A stretch of 64,000 nucleotides of DNA from Toxorhynchites rutilus septentrionalis (GCF_029784135.1 NC_073744.1:74213794-74277793), one strand, 5' to 3'; positions 33,640 through 45,654 are shown, counted from the stretch's first letter. The notes: a model not told the origin generated them from the sequence alone. Program-made: numbers and translations.

Positions 33640-34365
33640 TTGGTTTGTCCAGTCGAAAATATGATCATGGTTTGTCCACTTTTTTGAATGCTCTAATTCA
33701 GCAAATCAGGTATTCTCTAATTGTCAAATCAGGTATTCGAATGTTTCAAAACATATCAATAAAATTGTCTTTTTCATGATTTACAGTAGTTTTATAGTAT
33801 ATTTTTACGGAATCACATGTTTTAAAGGATTGTAAAATACACCTTCTGTTCGTGTCAATGCGCCCCTCATTCGAGCTAGCTTTTAATCGATCACCAGATG
33901 ATTACTTCGCACGTATTCAGACCTTTTCTGGATTATAACACTTACAAATATTGTAAACATCATTCTTGCACAACATTAGTATCAGATTTACATAGCTAAA
34001 CCATTGAATTAACGCATTTTGATGAACTCAATTCTGATCATGAGTTGTCCAATTCAATAATGTTGTTTTGTCCACATGATTTCTATGGCAACCGCTTGGC
34101 GCGCTGCAGTTTTTTTATTTTGTCCTTCGCGTATAGCAGAAGAGTTTCTCTATGTTAAGTGTGTTGAGGTGAACACTTTTAAAATGCCCATGAAAATGCA
34201 ATATTGTGGAGAAAGCCTAAATTATGAATGGATCAATATGATGACAATAAACTCATGCAATGATAAATGCAACATCTACTTGAGAATTCGAATGTTTTCA
34301 TTCAAAAATGGTGATTTCTAAAGCCGGACAAACCATGATCTTTTTTTGGACAAACCATGATCAGA
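33640..34365. mobile_element. Small element with GGTTTGTCCA inverted ends
   Basis: GGTTTGTCCAGTCGAAAATA then GATCATGGTTTGTCCAC at the left; at the right GGACAAACCATGATC occurs twice (about 34326 and 34348). A double subterminal inverted repeat of about 15 bp bounds 0.7 kb. Family not recognised. Confidence 0.5.
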
Positions 34366-34488
34366 GGTGGTCAAACCAACTCTTTGAGGAAAATCGTTAA
34401 AAAAACATAAAAAATTGAATGATTTCAACGCCTTATTAGCAACTACAGACTTGAGGCTTTTCAACAAACCCAAACTTTTTTTGATTTT

Positions 34489-35803
34489 GGGACCAAGAAG
34501 GTGTTCATAATAGTTTGAGACTCCTCTTCCCTCTCTAAGGGGAGAGGGGGGCTGCCATACAAATGAACACAAATTTCTGCATTACTCGAGAATTAATCAA
34601 GAATATGAAACCAAATTTGCCATGTGGAGGTTTTAGGGTACAATAAATGTTTTCACGGTGGTTAGACACTCCACCCTTCTCTAATCATGTATCAAACATT
34701 TATTCCATGAAACGGAGAAATATGTTATTTGCAAGTGGTTGAAAAATCTTGAACGAGAATTGTGTCTGAAAAAAATCTGATATTATAATGATGAGTTTTG
34801 GTAGAAGTACTAGGAATTTTTAGCAAAAGGTAAATTCAACGATTAGAAGATCAATCAATGAACAGTTCTGCGATTGGATTCATAAACTTGCGCTTAGTAA
34901 GGAAATGTGAATGTTTGAAGGTACAGCGCGGACTCAATTATATACAGTTTTTGATTTCTTTTCACTGTATACAATCGAATCCTGTATATAATCGAGTCAA
35001 AAAAAATAATTTTTTTATTTGTTTTTTTTTGCATATATTTTTTTCGTTTTTTGAAAATAGAAGAGGAATTTCATTTTTGATTCATCCCCTTAAAATCAGA
35101 AAACACCTTTCTCACATGAAAAAAATTAATTTATCCAGATTATCTCAGGAAGTGATAGTCGATCATATTTGAGGAAAAAAAACGCATATGTTCGAACTTC
35201 AACAATGACAGAGTTATAGAACTTTTTTTTTGTTTCGGACTCTGTTGCCTCAAACTGGCTCTACATTAAAAATTACGCTACAGAAGTGAATTCTGATGCT
35301 TTCATTTGAAAGATGAGAAAATTTAGTGCAGGATATAGTAGTGGAACAACTACATTAATGGATTTTAATAACCTTTTGGAAGTGAAAAGCTTAAAAGTTA
35401 ATAATTTTTAATTAATTTTATGCTAAAAAAATATATTAAACTAGATTGTTTCTATCAATCAAATTGAAGGTCTTCAACCGCTCTACAATTCTTTCTATCT
35501 TTCTCAATTTGGCTGCAATATCGGAAAAATTCAATCAAGATGTTCAAAAATCACGATTTTTACCCCACTGTACATGTAATAGCCACTTAAACTACACCTT
35601 AACGTTGAAAGGTTACATTTCTTCATGAAATAAGCCATATTTGAAATATTAAAAAAAATATTTTTTTCCAAACTGTATATAATCGAGTCCAAAATTGTAT
35701 ATAATCGATTCACATATAATCGAGTCTGTATATGATCGAGTCCGACCTGTAGTGATAACAAAAAACAAATTTTGGGCGGGACGAAGTTTGCCGGGTCAAC
35801 TAG
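34489..35803 (+). mobile_element. Helitron, plus strand, interrupted
   Basis: Starts within the internal repeat (GATAGTTTGAGACTCCTC..., GGGGGGCTGCCATACAAATG) and ends GGGCGGGACGAAGTTTGCCG...CAACTAG (35803). A pogo-like element at 34924-35749 splits GAAGGTA from GTGATAACAAA, two parts contiguous in the ends at 5827 and 6191. The 5' end is missing. Confidence 0.7.
34924..35749. mobile_element. TA-flanked pogo-type MITE (element X)
   Basis: Inverted ends CAGCGCGGACTCAATTATAT and, read inward from the right, CAGGTCGGACTCGATCATAT. TA duplications at 34922-34923 and 35750-35751; removing the element plus one TA restores the Helitron sequence. TATATAATCGAGTC is repeated near the right end. No transposase. 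Confidence 0.8.
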
Positions 35804-35817
35804 TAGAGAAATAAAAA

Positions 35818-36902
35818 CAGGAAGTGGGTTATATCTATGGTATAACCGCAAGGGTGACGTAGGACTATCGTTGATTTAGAGATCATTTGTATGAAGTTGA
35901 ATCTGAATTCATTCTGAATGAATGAATATTTGGAGAACTTCGAAAACGAGAGCGTTACGTTGGAGGCACAAGGTTTTATGCATCCAATATTGGATACGGA
36001 AATATCCTACTGATGGGGAAGAATAATCTTCAGAAGCTATCCTGTTGATTGCGATTGATTGAAAAATCACAAAACCTAATGTATTTGGTCACAGTGTTAC
36101 ATGGATAGAAAACATTAAAATAAACTCTTTCAGATGAATGTAATTTTAAATTCCCAGAGGAACTGGCAGATTATTTTCAGTAACGATTAGATATTTCCAC
36201 ATTTTCCTCGATACTGGAAGCCCACCAGTGGTTAATGCTAACTCGATAACCATCTGTTAATAGCACTTGATTGAAACATATTTGGTCACAGTGTTACATG
36301 GATAGAAAACATTCAAATAAACTCTTTCACATGAATGTATTTTTAAATTCCTAGAGGAACTGGCAGATTATTTTCCGGATCTTTCTCGATCCAAACGGAA
36401 AGAATTCCGTGCGTGTATGTGTGTGTGTGTGTGTGTAGCGGCTGCTTCGAGATCTTCCCGGGGAACCGTTTGTAGCATCACTCTCCTACTGATGGATTCC
36501 CTTCTGGCCTAAGGTGCACAAACAGGCTCTTGGTGACACCGTTCATCCGCGCTTTCATGATAAATGAAGAGCTTCACCACAACAGCGACAACATGCTCCA
36601 ATCGCTGTTCAATTAGAACTGAGTGGGTTTACGAGCGGCGCTCGCTTATATACCGATTGGTGATTTCAATAGCCTATTTTGAAAGCAAATTTAAGACTAT
36701 TGAAACAAGTTTTTGGATCAGAAAGTAACAAGTATAGAACGCGTAGACATTTTATCTTTCGAATTAAGTGTTTATCATACCATTTCGTTCAGTTGTTTAG
36801 GAGCTATTAACACTCAAAATCTCGGTCTTCGGCGTAACGCTTTCGTTTTCGAAACTTTGATTTTACACCCCGGTATAGAAATGAAAGACGTAGTCCTACG
36901 TC
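35818..36902 (+). mobile_element. Asymmetric-hairpin family element, copy Y2
   Basis: Starts CAGGAAGTGGGTTATATC (hairpin 35827-35847), then GTGACGTAGGACTATCG, and ends GACGTAGTCCTACGTC (36887-36902). AAAAA runs lie just outside both ends. Inverted copy of 30526-31622. Inserted 15 bp from the end of the Helitron. Confidence 0.85.
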
Positions 36903-37682
36903 AAAAAATCCTTGACAAGTGTCGTAAAATCTTGCTGGTAGTCTCATGATCATACTCCGAACAAGTTCTCGTCATCTGCTTTACAGAATGGGATTTATCG
37001 TTTGTAGCTTGCACTCACGATAAACCCTGAGTAGAAGTAATGCTTCGAGAGTGCATGCAACAGGAATTTCTCTCTCTCATTCGCGATGACAGTGGTACAG
37101 TGTAGAGATGGGCAAAACGGTTCACTTCAATGAACCGTTCAGTGAACAACCGTTCACTTGATTGAACTAGTTCTTTTGAGCAGTTCATTCACTCTTTCTT
37201 ACAGTGGAGAGGTATGTTAAACCAAGTATAAAAAAGTGTGGGGTGTTATGTAAGACTGTTCTGTTCATTCATAAAATGCTGCTTGTTAGCAATTAATTAT
37301 TTGTCCAAATTTTATTAAAAATATCTCAGCACAACAGAAATTCAAACTATGATTTTGAAATTTAAATTCAGTTTGAGCTGTGATTCTTTCTTTTCAGCAC
37401 AAACTAGCGTTGCGCTGCTTTTCTTACAATGTTTCGCAATAACTGCTATAAAAAACCTGTACAAAAACCTGAACGACTTTCTCACAATTATCGAGCACAA
37501 TATGACATAATATAGAAAATATTTCATATAAGCGACGCGAATATTTATTTACTGTTTGAAAGGACTGTATGAAACGTTTCGCTTTCACCTGTATTTTCCT
37601 GATGAGGAAGATTTGCATATCATCTTACTGGAATATTTACCCTCAACTAAAAATATGAAATTAAAATTTTATTTGATAAATA

Positions 37683-38978
37683 ACGGGCGTTAAATAAAAA
37701 ATGAGAATTTTTTCAATCACATATAAAAAAATGTTTTTTTTTTCATCAATTTCAGTTTCAGACATTATTTCTTATTAATAACATAATGTATTTTCTTCAA
37801 AAAAATGTCAGTGAATGTTTGAGTAAGGGCCGTGGTCTGCTGTTCGACGCAAATTTGTCGCGATGCTCTCACAAGAACGTTGTACGGCACTTACGTCCAT
37901 TTTCAGGATACAATCCCGGATTCTTGTAGTCAGTTGCTTCGTGTCCTTGGTTCTCCAATTGTTTTTAAACACTAGGGCACTGAGTGATCTAAAGAAATCC
38001 TCTATTGGGCGGCACTGGGGCAAGTTTGTTGGGTTACGATCTTTCGGCACGAACGGTATCTTTTTCTCCTCAAGATACGCCAGCGTCTTCTTGGCGTAAT
38101 GGGAAGACGCCTTGTCCGGCCAGAAGACGTACTTCCCATCCGCGTGATGCTCGTTCAGGAACGGCAGCAGGATTTCATCGAGGCACTCTTCTCGATAGAT
38201 TTGTTGGTTGATTGCCAGACCGCCCGGCTTAAACCAAGGCTTTGAAATGCCCCGGTCGGAAATGGCGATGTACAACATAACCTTTTATTCAAACTTGTAT
38301 TTCACTTAAGGCGGTGTGGATGATTTGTCGCTGGAGTAGTAATTATCATTTCCTGGAATATGCGTTTTGGACAGCGGAAAATAGCTTTCGTCGTCCAGAA
38401 CGAAAGACGTCCCGCGGTATTTTTTGGTCATCCACCGACACTGTGATTTAACCGTCTCAATCTGCTCCTCCGTGTACTCCGGCGACCTCGTCTTCTTCCT
38501 GCAGACGATCCCTTCCATCTTAAGGGTCCGATGGATCAATACGTGGGAGCAGTAATATTTCCGACCGTCACGCAGGCTGGTTGCGTCCTTGTTGTCAAAC
38601 AGCTTCTTTAACGATGTCTTCCTCTGCTTCGTCATTATCGTCACCGGACGACCACTTCCGACCTTCCGCTCTACGTTCAGGGAACCCAGGATACGTTATA
38701 CCGTACTGACAGGTACATTTTCTTCCTTAAAATGTGCCACCGTGACCTTTTTTCCTTGCTGGAAATGCGTTTCGTAAAACCGTACAATGCGTTCGCGGAG
38801 CACGTGCTGTTTCGACGCCATCTTTGCTTTGACTAAGTTCAAACTAGTAAAACCAAACACGTCATCTGTTTCTAGGGAGCCCAAAGAGCAATTTTCTTGA
38901 AGAAATAAAATTTTACGCTCTTTATTTGAGTTACTGAAAGGTATTGAAAAAAAATTCATTTTTTTATTTAACACCCGT
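37683..38978 (-). mobile_element. ITmD37E-type (DD37E) Tc1/mariner transposon
   Basis: Inverted ends ACGGGCGTTAAATAAAAAAT and, from the right, ACGGGTGTTAAATAAAAAAA, each flanked by TA (37681-37682 and 38979-38980). The 1.3-kb length and single transposase frame are standard for the group. It lies inside the hAT-like element. Confidence 0.88.
37808..38821 (-). pseudogene. DD37E transposase with three in-frame stops
   Basis: About 337 codons from MASKQHVLRERIVRFYETHF. First Asp in FVLDDESYFPLS, second in VFWPDKASSHYA, Glu in NLPQCRPIEDFF; I count 37 residues between the second Asp and the Glu, the DD37E signature. Three TAA stops interrupt an otherwise unshifted frame (near 38695, 38307 and 38286). 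The frame is intact apart from stops, so inactivation is fairly recent. Confidence 0.92.
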
Positions 38979-39750
38979 TAATCAAAAAATACCGACATCT
39001 TATTTTTGTTATTTCATGGGCCTTTCGTTTGTTTCCATTCGTTTGTTTGAGGACTATTTACCTTGTCGCATCATTCATTTATCACTCGTTCTCTCGCTTT
39101 CCTTTTATACACCAATCACCGCAAACAGTTCGTTCTGAACGGTGTAAGCAGTTCATATGAACTGTTGCCCAGCAAAAAAAAGCAGATCTCTAGCAGATTA
39201 GAAGACACGAAACCAGTTTAAAAAATGTAACAATTTGAATGAAAATTTTCACATCATGTTATATTATTACTTGAAACACGCATTTCTGACTTTTATTTAA
39301 CCATTTGTCTACACATTTCCAATATTGTTACTGAATATTTTCATCACAAAAAATTCGGTATGAGATTTTTTCACCACCTGCAAAAACATGTTTTTCGTTT
39401 AAATAGAATACTAATTTGATACGGAAAAGTTAATTTTCATTCATAATTCGTGTTATTCCGCCTGAAAATCAATTATTCTTTGACGTTCTCCTAAATTAGT
39501 AAACGCAGCTCAATGCCGTCAACGCGGGTTGTTTTTTTTTTTTTTGAGATCTTGGTAGGTCACTGTTCCAAGTATTCTTTCTGTGTAAATATGAAGAAAA
39601 AAAAGGCTTTACACGTTGAGCCCCGTGTTTATTCCCAGGGACTGATGTTCAGCTTCTCGTTAAAGAACGTTGATCATTGAGACTGACAGGTATACAATGA
39701 AGAAATACAAAAAAAAATGTTGTTTTCGGATTTTTTACGATGTGTGACTA

Positions 39751-40092
39751 CAGTAGAACTACGATTATCCACGAAATAGTCGGGCCAGGTCATCGCGTAT
39801 AACGAAAATCGCGGATAACACAATACAGGACTAAAAATGAGGACAAACACGGAAAAAAGATATTTTAGCATGAAAACTATGTTTCATCAATACAGAAATT
39901 ATTGAACTATCAATCTGTAAGGTCGTGTACATCAGCGATCAGATAATGTGAAAGCCATGACCAAAACAAAAAAGCAAGACTCTACCACTCACTGACAAAT
40001 TTCGGGAAGGTTTATAGAATTACTAGGGAACTCACTTTCGCGGATAATCCGCACCGCGGATCAACCGCTCGCGGATAATCGAGGTTCTACTG
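39751..40092. mobile_element. pogo-like MITE, 342 bp
   Basis: Ends CAGTAGAACTACGATTATCC and, from the right, CAGTAGAACCTCGATTATCC, flanked by TA (39749-39750 and 40093-40094). CGCGGATAA repeats occur near both ends. Ends of this form belong to pogo/Tigger elements. Confidence 0.88.
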
Positions 40093-40263
40093 TACTTTAT
40101 AATCGAATTTCGGGGACCTACACAGACATTGTGAAAATGAATGGAAAGGGGCTCAACGTGTTAACCCATTAACGACCAAGCTGTAAAAAATATTTTTTAA
40201 CGAAAGCCATTGGTGTAATTTTGATTATTGGCGTTATAGAAAACCTAATCTTCAAGAATTATT

Positions 40264-40484
40264 TTTGACGTAGGATTACGTCTTTCTCAACATATTGGGG
40301 GTACAAATATGTAATAAATTGTTATGGAGTGCCCAAACTGATTGACGGAAAAATTTCGTAAATCCATCATGAAATGGTTGAACAATTAGTGTTTGAAATT
40401 GGACAATTTCAACGATGCGATCGATTTTCGTTTTTCGATTTGTACCCCGAATATGTTCCCGAATGACGTAATCCTACTTCAACA
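40264..40484. mobile_element. 220-bp MITE with palindromic ends at both sides
   Basis: TTTGACGTAGGATTACGTC (from 40264) and GACGTAATCCTACTTCAA (to about 40482) are inverted copies. Unlike its larger relatives it has the palindrome at both ends and no hairpin end. Confidence 0.6.
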
Positions 40485-40499
40485 GGCATAAAGTTCTAT

Positions 40500-43005
40500 G
40501 TGTAAGTTCGAGTAGGTCTTTTACTTTCACAAACTTCCCAAACTCATAAAATATACGTACCAGAACAACTTATGTAAGTCTTGACAAGACTTACAAATAA
40601 AAATAATGTACCCGTTCAAAACACAAACAGGGGTTTCAAAGAAATTGCTGTCGGAAAGGGATTTTATTGTCACTGTCCATCAGCAAATTTTTGTCACCCA
40701 TATCCTTATGTTCGAAATATATTCAATGGACCGAGTGCATATGCTACGACCAAGTCTGCATCGATTGGCCGGATTCACCCCGGGTAAAAGGGGCTGATCA
40801 GTGTGGGTTGTGCGGAAAGCTCTGCAGCAATCAACCAAACTCAAGTCACAGCTATAATATCCCGTTGAACCAGAAACAGAAAAAAAAAGTCGCTCCAACA
40901 AAATCAATAAACTGATTGTTTATGGTACAACTCACCAAGCGCCACGCAAGTGGAAGAGAAAAAGTTTCCAGCATAAAAACAAAGACCAGAAAGCCACTCA
41001 AGTAGAGGGGACTCGCACGGTGAACGCGGTACGCGCGATGAACTGGTGCCATAAATATGTACAAGAGTTTGGGAGGGGTTATGTCATCAAGTGATTTCAT
41101 CCGATGATCGTAATATCCCAGATATGAACCGTTCAATGTTTACTGCGGGAGGACCAATGGTCGGAGGGGAATTATGGTTGTCGATAAAGAAAAAAAAAGT
41201 ATCAGCACCAAAGTTCAAGCAGCAGAAAAACAAAAAGGGTGTCCGGGAATGACCGACTCATTTTCTGGATCTATGAAGAAATACGAAAGTGGATGGAAGT
41301 TCGTAATGGTTATGATTATTCCCACAATTACCACTCCGTGGACGATCCGAACGTTCTCCCAGAAGAGTCGAATGGACTGTTTATATTGCTGGAAGTGAGT
41401 TTTTTTTTCTCTTTTCGCACAGTGACGATATTCGGGTAAACTTTAGCAATGATTATTCCTCAGTTCACAGAGCGTTATATTTACTAGCTTCATGGGTTAT
41501 GAAAATCATAGATCTGTTGATACTACGATGGCATTATTTGGAGAAATTTCACCTCGCAATCCAAATGGTTCGAGATTACAAACGAACGAAAGCCTGTTCG
41601 ATTTCGATTCGTTCGCCAAAGGGTCGTCTGTGAGCAGTGACACAACACACATATTAACAAAAACGTTATCCTCGCTGTCGGAGTTCTGTCGAATAGTATT
41701 GAATCAACAATTTTTTATGTTCTGTTATAGTCTCTTCCATCTTTTCAAGTCATGACTAAGTCAGAGATTGTGGAAATAACGAAAAGCTGAACGAACTAGG
41801 CAAAACACGAGCAGCTCGTGACTCTCAAAAAATATATATTCAATTTGCATTAAATTTTTATTCCATTCCTATTCTGTTTGTTCAGCTTGTTGACAAAAGC
41901 AGCGTCACATTGGCGCAAATAGGGTGCCTTCGTGACACGCTATTATTCTGGATCGATCCATCGCTGTTTGCGTTTGGACTTCCAAATAAAAAAATGCTTC
42001 TGTTTGGCGCCTCCCGCTCCCAGGCAATCGCACTATTTCGCCTCGTGTTGAGCGTTTTTACTCATTTAAAATAAGAGTTGAGATTTATTCGCTTCAAGGA
42101 TAAGCTTTCCCGATCGCATCTGACGACGGTTGGCTCAGCTGCCATAACCCCATAACTCTTCCGAGAAACCACCGTCTGATGGCTGTTTTCAGCTAGTTCC
42201 CAAGAGCACTTTCTCATAGGTCGACCGCAAACACTTTCACAAAGATAACCCCGTTTTAACACACCCCCTCCCGTTTCTCCGAGGAGGCAGCAGAAAAGCA
42301 TTCGGAGATTTATTGATAATTTAATACCGCAAAACGGGTTTGCGAATAAATTTTCCCTTACTTTTCGGTTCTAGAGTGCCATTCCTTTGCATGAAGCAAC
42401 GCAAACGCAAGGCACAAGTGAGCGATACAATATTCCTGCCGAAAATGGACAAAGTTCCATTTCGGTTCCTAGTCGGTAATGCAACGTTGGAAAAGAGAGT
42501 GGGGAGGTTGGAGGTGGAGAGGGTGGAACGAAGAGTACATGGAAATGTTATTTCAGTACAATAGAATAAGTGGTTTTTTTTGCGGCTCTCTCGTCGGAGG
42601 AGGGGAATATAAAAAAACGAACGAAATAAAATCACATTTTATCAGGACTACTAAATTTGACGCTGCGGGTTTTCTGGGGCAATAGCAACATTTTTTGCGA
42701 CTATTTTTCCCACTTAAGCCTGGGATGTGGTTGAAGTCTTTTGAGTTGAAATTTTCGCTTTCTCATCTTCAGTGACCAGAAAAAGATCGAAATCAACGAC
42801 ATCTAAATATTTTCAGAATAGATTACGTAATGTCACATTCAATTCTTCCCTTTTTGTAATTATCGATTACGTCGAATCTTTTTAAAAGTGGTTTTCAAGG
42901 CGAAGTACATATCAAATGGTCTCCTGGCAAATATCATTTGAAAGCTAAATAGAATCTACTAGTTGCATAGTTGCACTTTTGCTGATTGATTACCGCTTTG
43001 AACTA
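40500..43005. other. Intergenic DNA, no gene I can name
   Basis: Cys-containing short open stretches at 40640-40900 and an exon-like stretch at about 41264-41396 (WIYEEIRKWMEVRNGYDYSH, followed by GTGAGT) are visible, but no family is recognisable and no partner exon is certain. No repeats shared with the rest of the window. Confidence 0.3.
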
Positions 43006-43414
43006 CGGTCAACTCTCCCTAACTCGATATCCAAAGGGACCATCGAGTTAGGGAGGTATCGTGATACAGAACATTTTTTCATAATTTTTTTTATGTCATA
43101 AATTGTCATATATTAGGGTAAGTGTCCCAATTATGGCATGAATTTGAATTTTTGATTCATTCCCTCAAAGTAAAAAAAACCTTTCTCATATAATTTTTTT
43201 TTCCAGAATCTCTCTGGAGGTGATATTTCAGGAAAAAGACGGGTGGGTAATGTCTGGGACATAACCGGAGTGACGTAGGACTATACAAAGGGAACAGCTT
43301 TTGTTAAATATATATTTTAAATATATTGTTTTATTTTCTTCTCCTACGTGAATACCTACCTATCTACCTGAAAAATGGATTAGTTTACTGTTTACTCTTT
43401 ATGAACATGTTGAT

Positions 43415-43430
43415 GGTTCTGAAAAGAACC
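43415..43430 (-). terminator. Histone 3' stem-loop, unit 2, copy A
   Basis: GGTTCTTTTCAGAACC: perfect six-base stem and a TTTC loop, preceded by CCAAA and followed by ATC, fitting the metazoan histone mRNA 3' end bound by SLBP. Confidence 0.9.
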
Positions 43431-43665
43431 TTTGGTGTTGTGTTTTTGTTGTCACTCGATATTCCCATCTTGTTCGGTTAAACCTTCCTGTTTAGCTATT
43501 GCGTTTGCCACTCGCCACAGCTTTCACAGTTGGAAAATTTCTTCCTATCCAGCTTGTACATGTTGTTCAGTAAATTACATTTAATGCGACGTGCCGGAGA
43601 AACACTTTGCCACTCACTGAAACTAATTGTTGCCATGATGAGCGCCGAACCGAAGCTGCTCTGTT

Positions 43666-43900
43666 CTTGATGCGGGTTTTCTGATTGTCTTGAGCAGCTT
43701 TGCAAGCCAACTCGAGCACTCCGACGGCCGAAACTCTATAATCGCTGTTAGGTATACTGGTGCTCCGGCACCAATCCGTTCGGCCTAGTTACCCTTGCGG
43801 AGCAATCAGTGAATGCGACCAACAGGGAACTGGAGACCTGCACGGTTCGAGTGAGACTTTGCCTTTCCCTTAACTTGTCCTCCTTTGTTACGTCCACGAT
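43666..43900 (-). pseudogene. Histone H2A-derived unit 2, copy A
   Basis: Longer H2A fragment: the tail, then [12 protein letters not shown] stop LLRKGN stop AERIGAGAPVYL, a frameshift, then VLELA-K-AAQDNQKTR. It covers H2A from the tail into the end of alpha-2/loop 2, with two stops. The ATG is changed in this copy (ATCGTGGAC). Confidence 0.9.
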
Positions 43901-43970
43901 GCCGATGCCGTACAACCACACGGGTTTACGGTTTGAAAGAAAATAAGATATTTTTTTGGGGTCCGCGTGT

Positions 43971-43976
43971 TTTATA
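43971..43976 (-). promoter_or_regulatory. TATA box of H2A unit 2, copy A
   Basis: GAGTATAAAACACGCG on the minus strand, about 70 bp before the former start codon, as in histone gene promoters. Identical in all three copies. Confidence 0.7.
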
Positions 43977-44136
43977 CTCTAGCGGTACACACTCACAGAA
44001 TAGAGACAAATCGGCAGACTCAGCCAGAGGGGCGAGTCCAACGAGACGTACGAATGAGCGTTAAAAGGGAGCGATGGCAAAAAAATACATTCATTACGAT
44101 TTGTTCGCTCGTTGGATTCACATGCAGGCTAAAAAG

Positions 44137-44152
44137 GGTCCTTTTCAGGATC
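44137..44152 (+). terminator. Opposite-strand histone stem-loop, copy A
   Basis: GGTCCTTTTCAGGATC, one pair off GGTCCTTTTCAGGACC, with AAAAAG before and ACAAAA after. It points opposite to the H2A units, so it marks the end of another, convergent histone gene whose coding part I cannot recognise. Confidence 0.7.
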
Positions 44153-44748
44153 ACAAAATTATCTTCAATCTAAAGAGTTTATTGTTTTGTTATCACTCGA
44201 TATCCCCATCTTGTTCGGCTAAACCTTTCTGTTTAGCGATTGCGTTTGCCACTCGCCACAGCTTTCACAGTTGGAAAATTTCATCCCATCCAGCTTTGTG
44301 ACATGTTGTACAGTAAATCACATTCAATGCGACGTGTCAAAGCGCCACTCAGTGTCGCATTGGAGGCGATTTTAACCTGTAATTGAACATTTGCGATGAC
44401 AGTGGTACAGTGTCGACTTTCAATGTGGGGTCATAATTTGGATCTCTATGTTTACAAAAATGTCCAACTAAATAAGTCGCATTACATGTCCGTCCAATTA
44501 TCTAACTGTCGAACTAATTGCAAATTGCTGTACTTTCAATCTGGAAACAATTTAAGAATTGGTGAAAATTGAATAATCAGGAAAGTCCCCAACTATCAAT
44601 AAGCTCAGAACAACTGCCAAATTCACATACTCATCAGATCCTGGCAAACAAATTATGAAAAAATCAATTTGTGTTTTATTTTTATTTTAGATAATGTTTT
44701 AGAAAGCATTGAACTGTATTTCGTAAACTCTTTTTTGGAAGGTTTAAT

Positions 44749-44764
44749 GGCCCTGAAAAGCGCC
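44749..44764 (-). terminator. Histone 3' stem-loop, unit 1, copy A
   Basis: GGCGCTTTTCAGGGCC: one mismatch in the stem relative to GGCCCTTTTCAGGGCC. Lies downstream of H2A unit 1. Confidence 0.8.
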
Positions 44765-44996
44765 TTGTTTTATGGAATGGTTCCAATTTAGACAACTTAG
44801 TACTCGTGGTTTCGAAAAGAACCATTTCGAATGCCCTCGATGCCGCCTTGTTTTGGATTTGCCACCAAAGCAGTTTGTATAAAGAACAAACTTTTTTCTT
44901 CTGCTACCTGATGCCGTTTTGCGATTGCGTTTGCCACTCGCCACTCGCTGTAACTGCCTGTTGTCTTGATGTCCACCGAACCAAATGTGTTCTGTT

Positions 44997-45130
44997 CCGA
45001 ATGCGGGTTTTCTTATCGTCGCGAGCAGCTTTGCCAGCTAACTCTATCACTTCGGCGGCCGAAACTAAACACGGTTCGAGCGGGATTTTGCCTTTCCCTT
45101 CATTTTTCCTCCTTTACCATGTCCAGACAT
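44997..45130 (-). pseudogene. Histone H2A-derived unit 1, copy A
   Basis: Begins MSGHGKGGKMKGKAKSRSNR (H2A N-terminal tail), then after an internal deletion of about 35 residues and a stop resumes as AAEVIELAGKAARDDKKTRI, the H2A alpha-2/loop region. The H2A C-terminal half is absent. A non-coding remnant. Confidence 0.88.
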
Positions 45131-45654
45131 GGCTGCTTGGGTTGGTTTGTTGATGTGTTGTGATGCGAACCGATGTGGTGTACGGTTTGAATGAGAATGA
45201 TCGTTACGGCAGCGGAGCGGGGATTATTAAGCTGACTGGCTGGCTCGAGAATTACGCATGTGTGAGACTGCGACCAATGTTTCGTTCATTTTTTTCTTTT
45301 TCTTTTCCAATCGTGCTTCATTCTATTTCGCTACTGCTCTGGTTGCCCGTTTTGGTCGGTACGATTTGAGGAGCACAAAATGGACCAATCAAAAATGGGC
45401 ACATAGTGCATTTTGACCACGCTTGATATTTCACAATTATTCAATTATTTATCTCAAGAAAAATGAAATGTTATTCGTTATGATAGATGCGTAGATATAT
45501 TTCCTATCAATTGATGCAAAAACCTTTGCGATCTGTTGAGAAATGCTCGAGTTATAAGCGTTCCAAATCTTGCATTTTTTCCTACTTGTTCAGTGCCTAG
45601 ATTTCCATTTCACCCCCTATATCTTCCGGTTAGACGTAGTCCTACGTCAAAAAA

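Larger units (their letters stand above)
37103..39192. mobile_element. hAT-like element hosting a DD37E transposon
   Basis: The left end TAGAGATGGGCAAAACGGTT is followed by several GTTCACT/AGTGAAC and TGAACC repeats; the right side has GAACTGTTGCCCAGC and then TCTCTA at 39192. Palindromic GTTCA/TGAAC repeats near both ends suit subterminal binding sites of hAT elements. No 8-bp duplication found. Confidence 0.5.
43246..45648 (-). mobile_element. Histone H2A-carrying non-autonomous element, copy A
   Basis: The left end is hairpin GGTAATGTCTGGGACATAAC(C) plus GTGACGTAGGACTATAC; the right end is GACGTAGTCCTACGTC (45633-45648). Its H2A-derived units read on the minus strand. The last 250 bp are shared with E1-type elements. 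A-runs lie outside both ends. It splits the X-like segment of the pogo element. It is more diverged than copies B and C, which share changes absent here (for example TTCAATGAAATCAAATG near the right end). Confidence 0.9.

Noticed and set aside
44806..45153. Hydrophobic 115-codon open frame, repeated at 56789-57169 and 62778-63158, as a conserved membrane protein
   Set aside because: It lies antisense to the H2A-derived unit in each copy; conservation comes from copying of the element, not from protein function.
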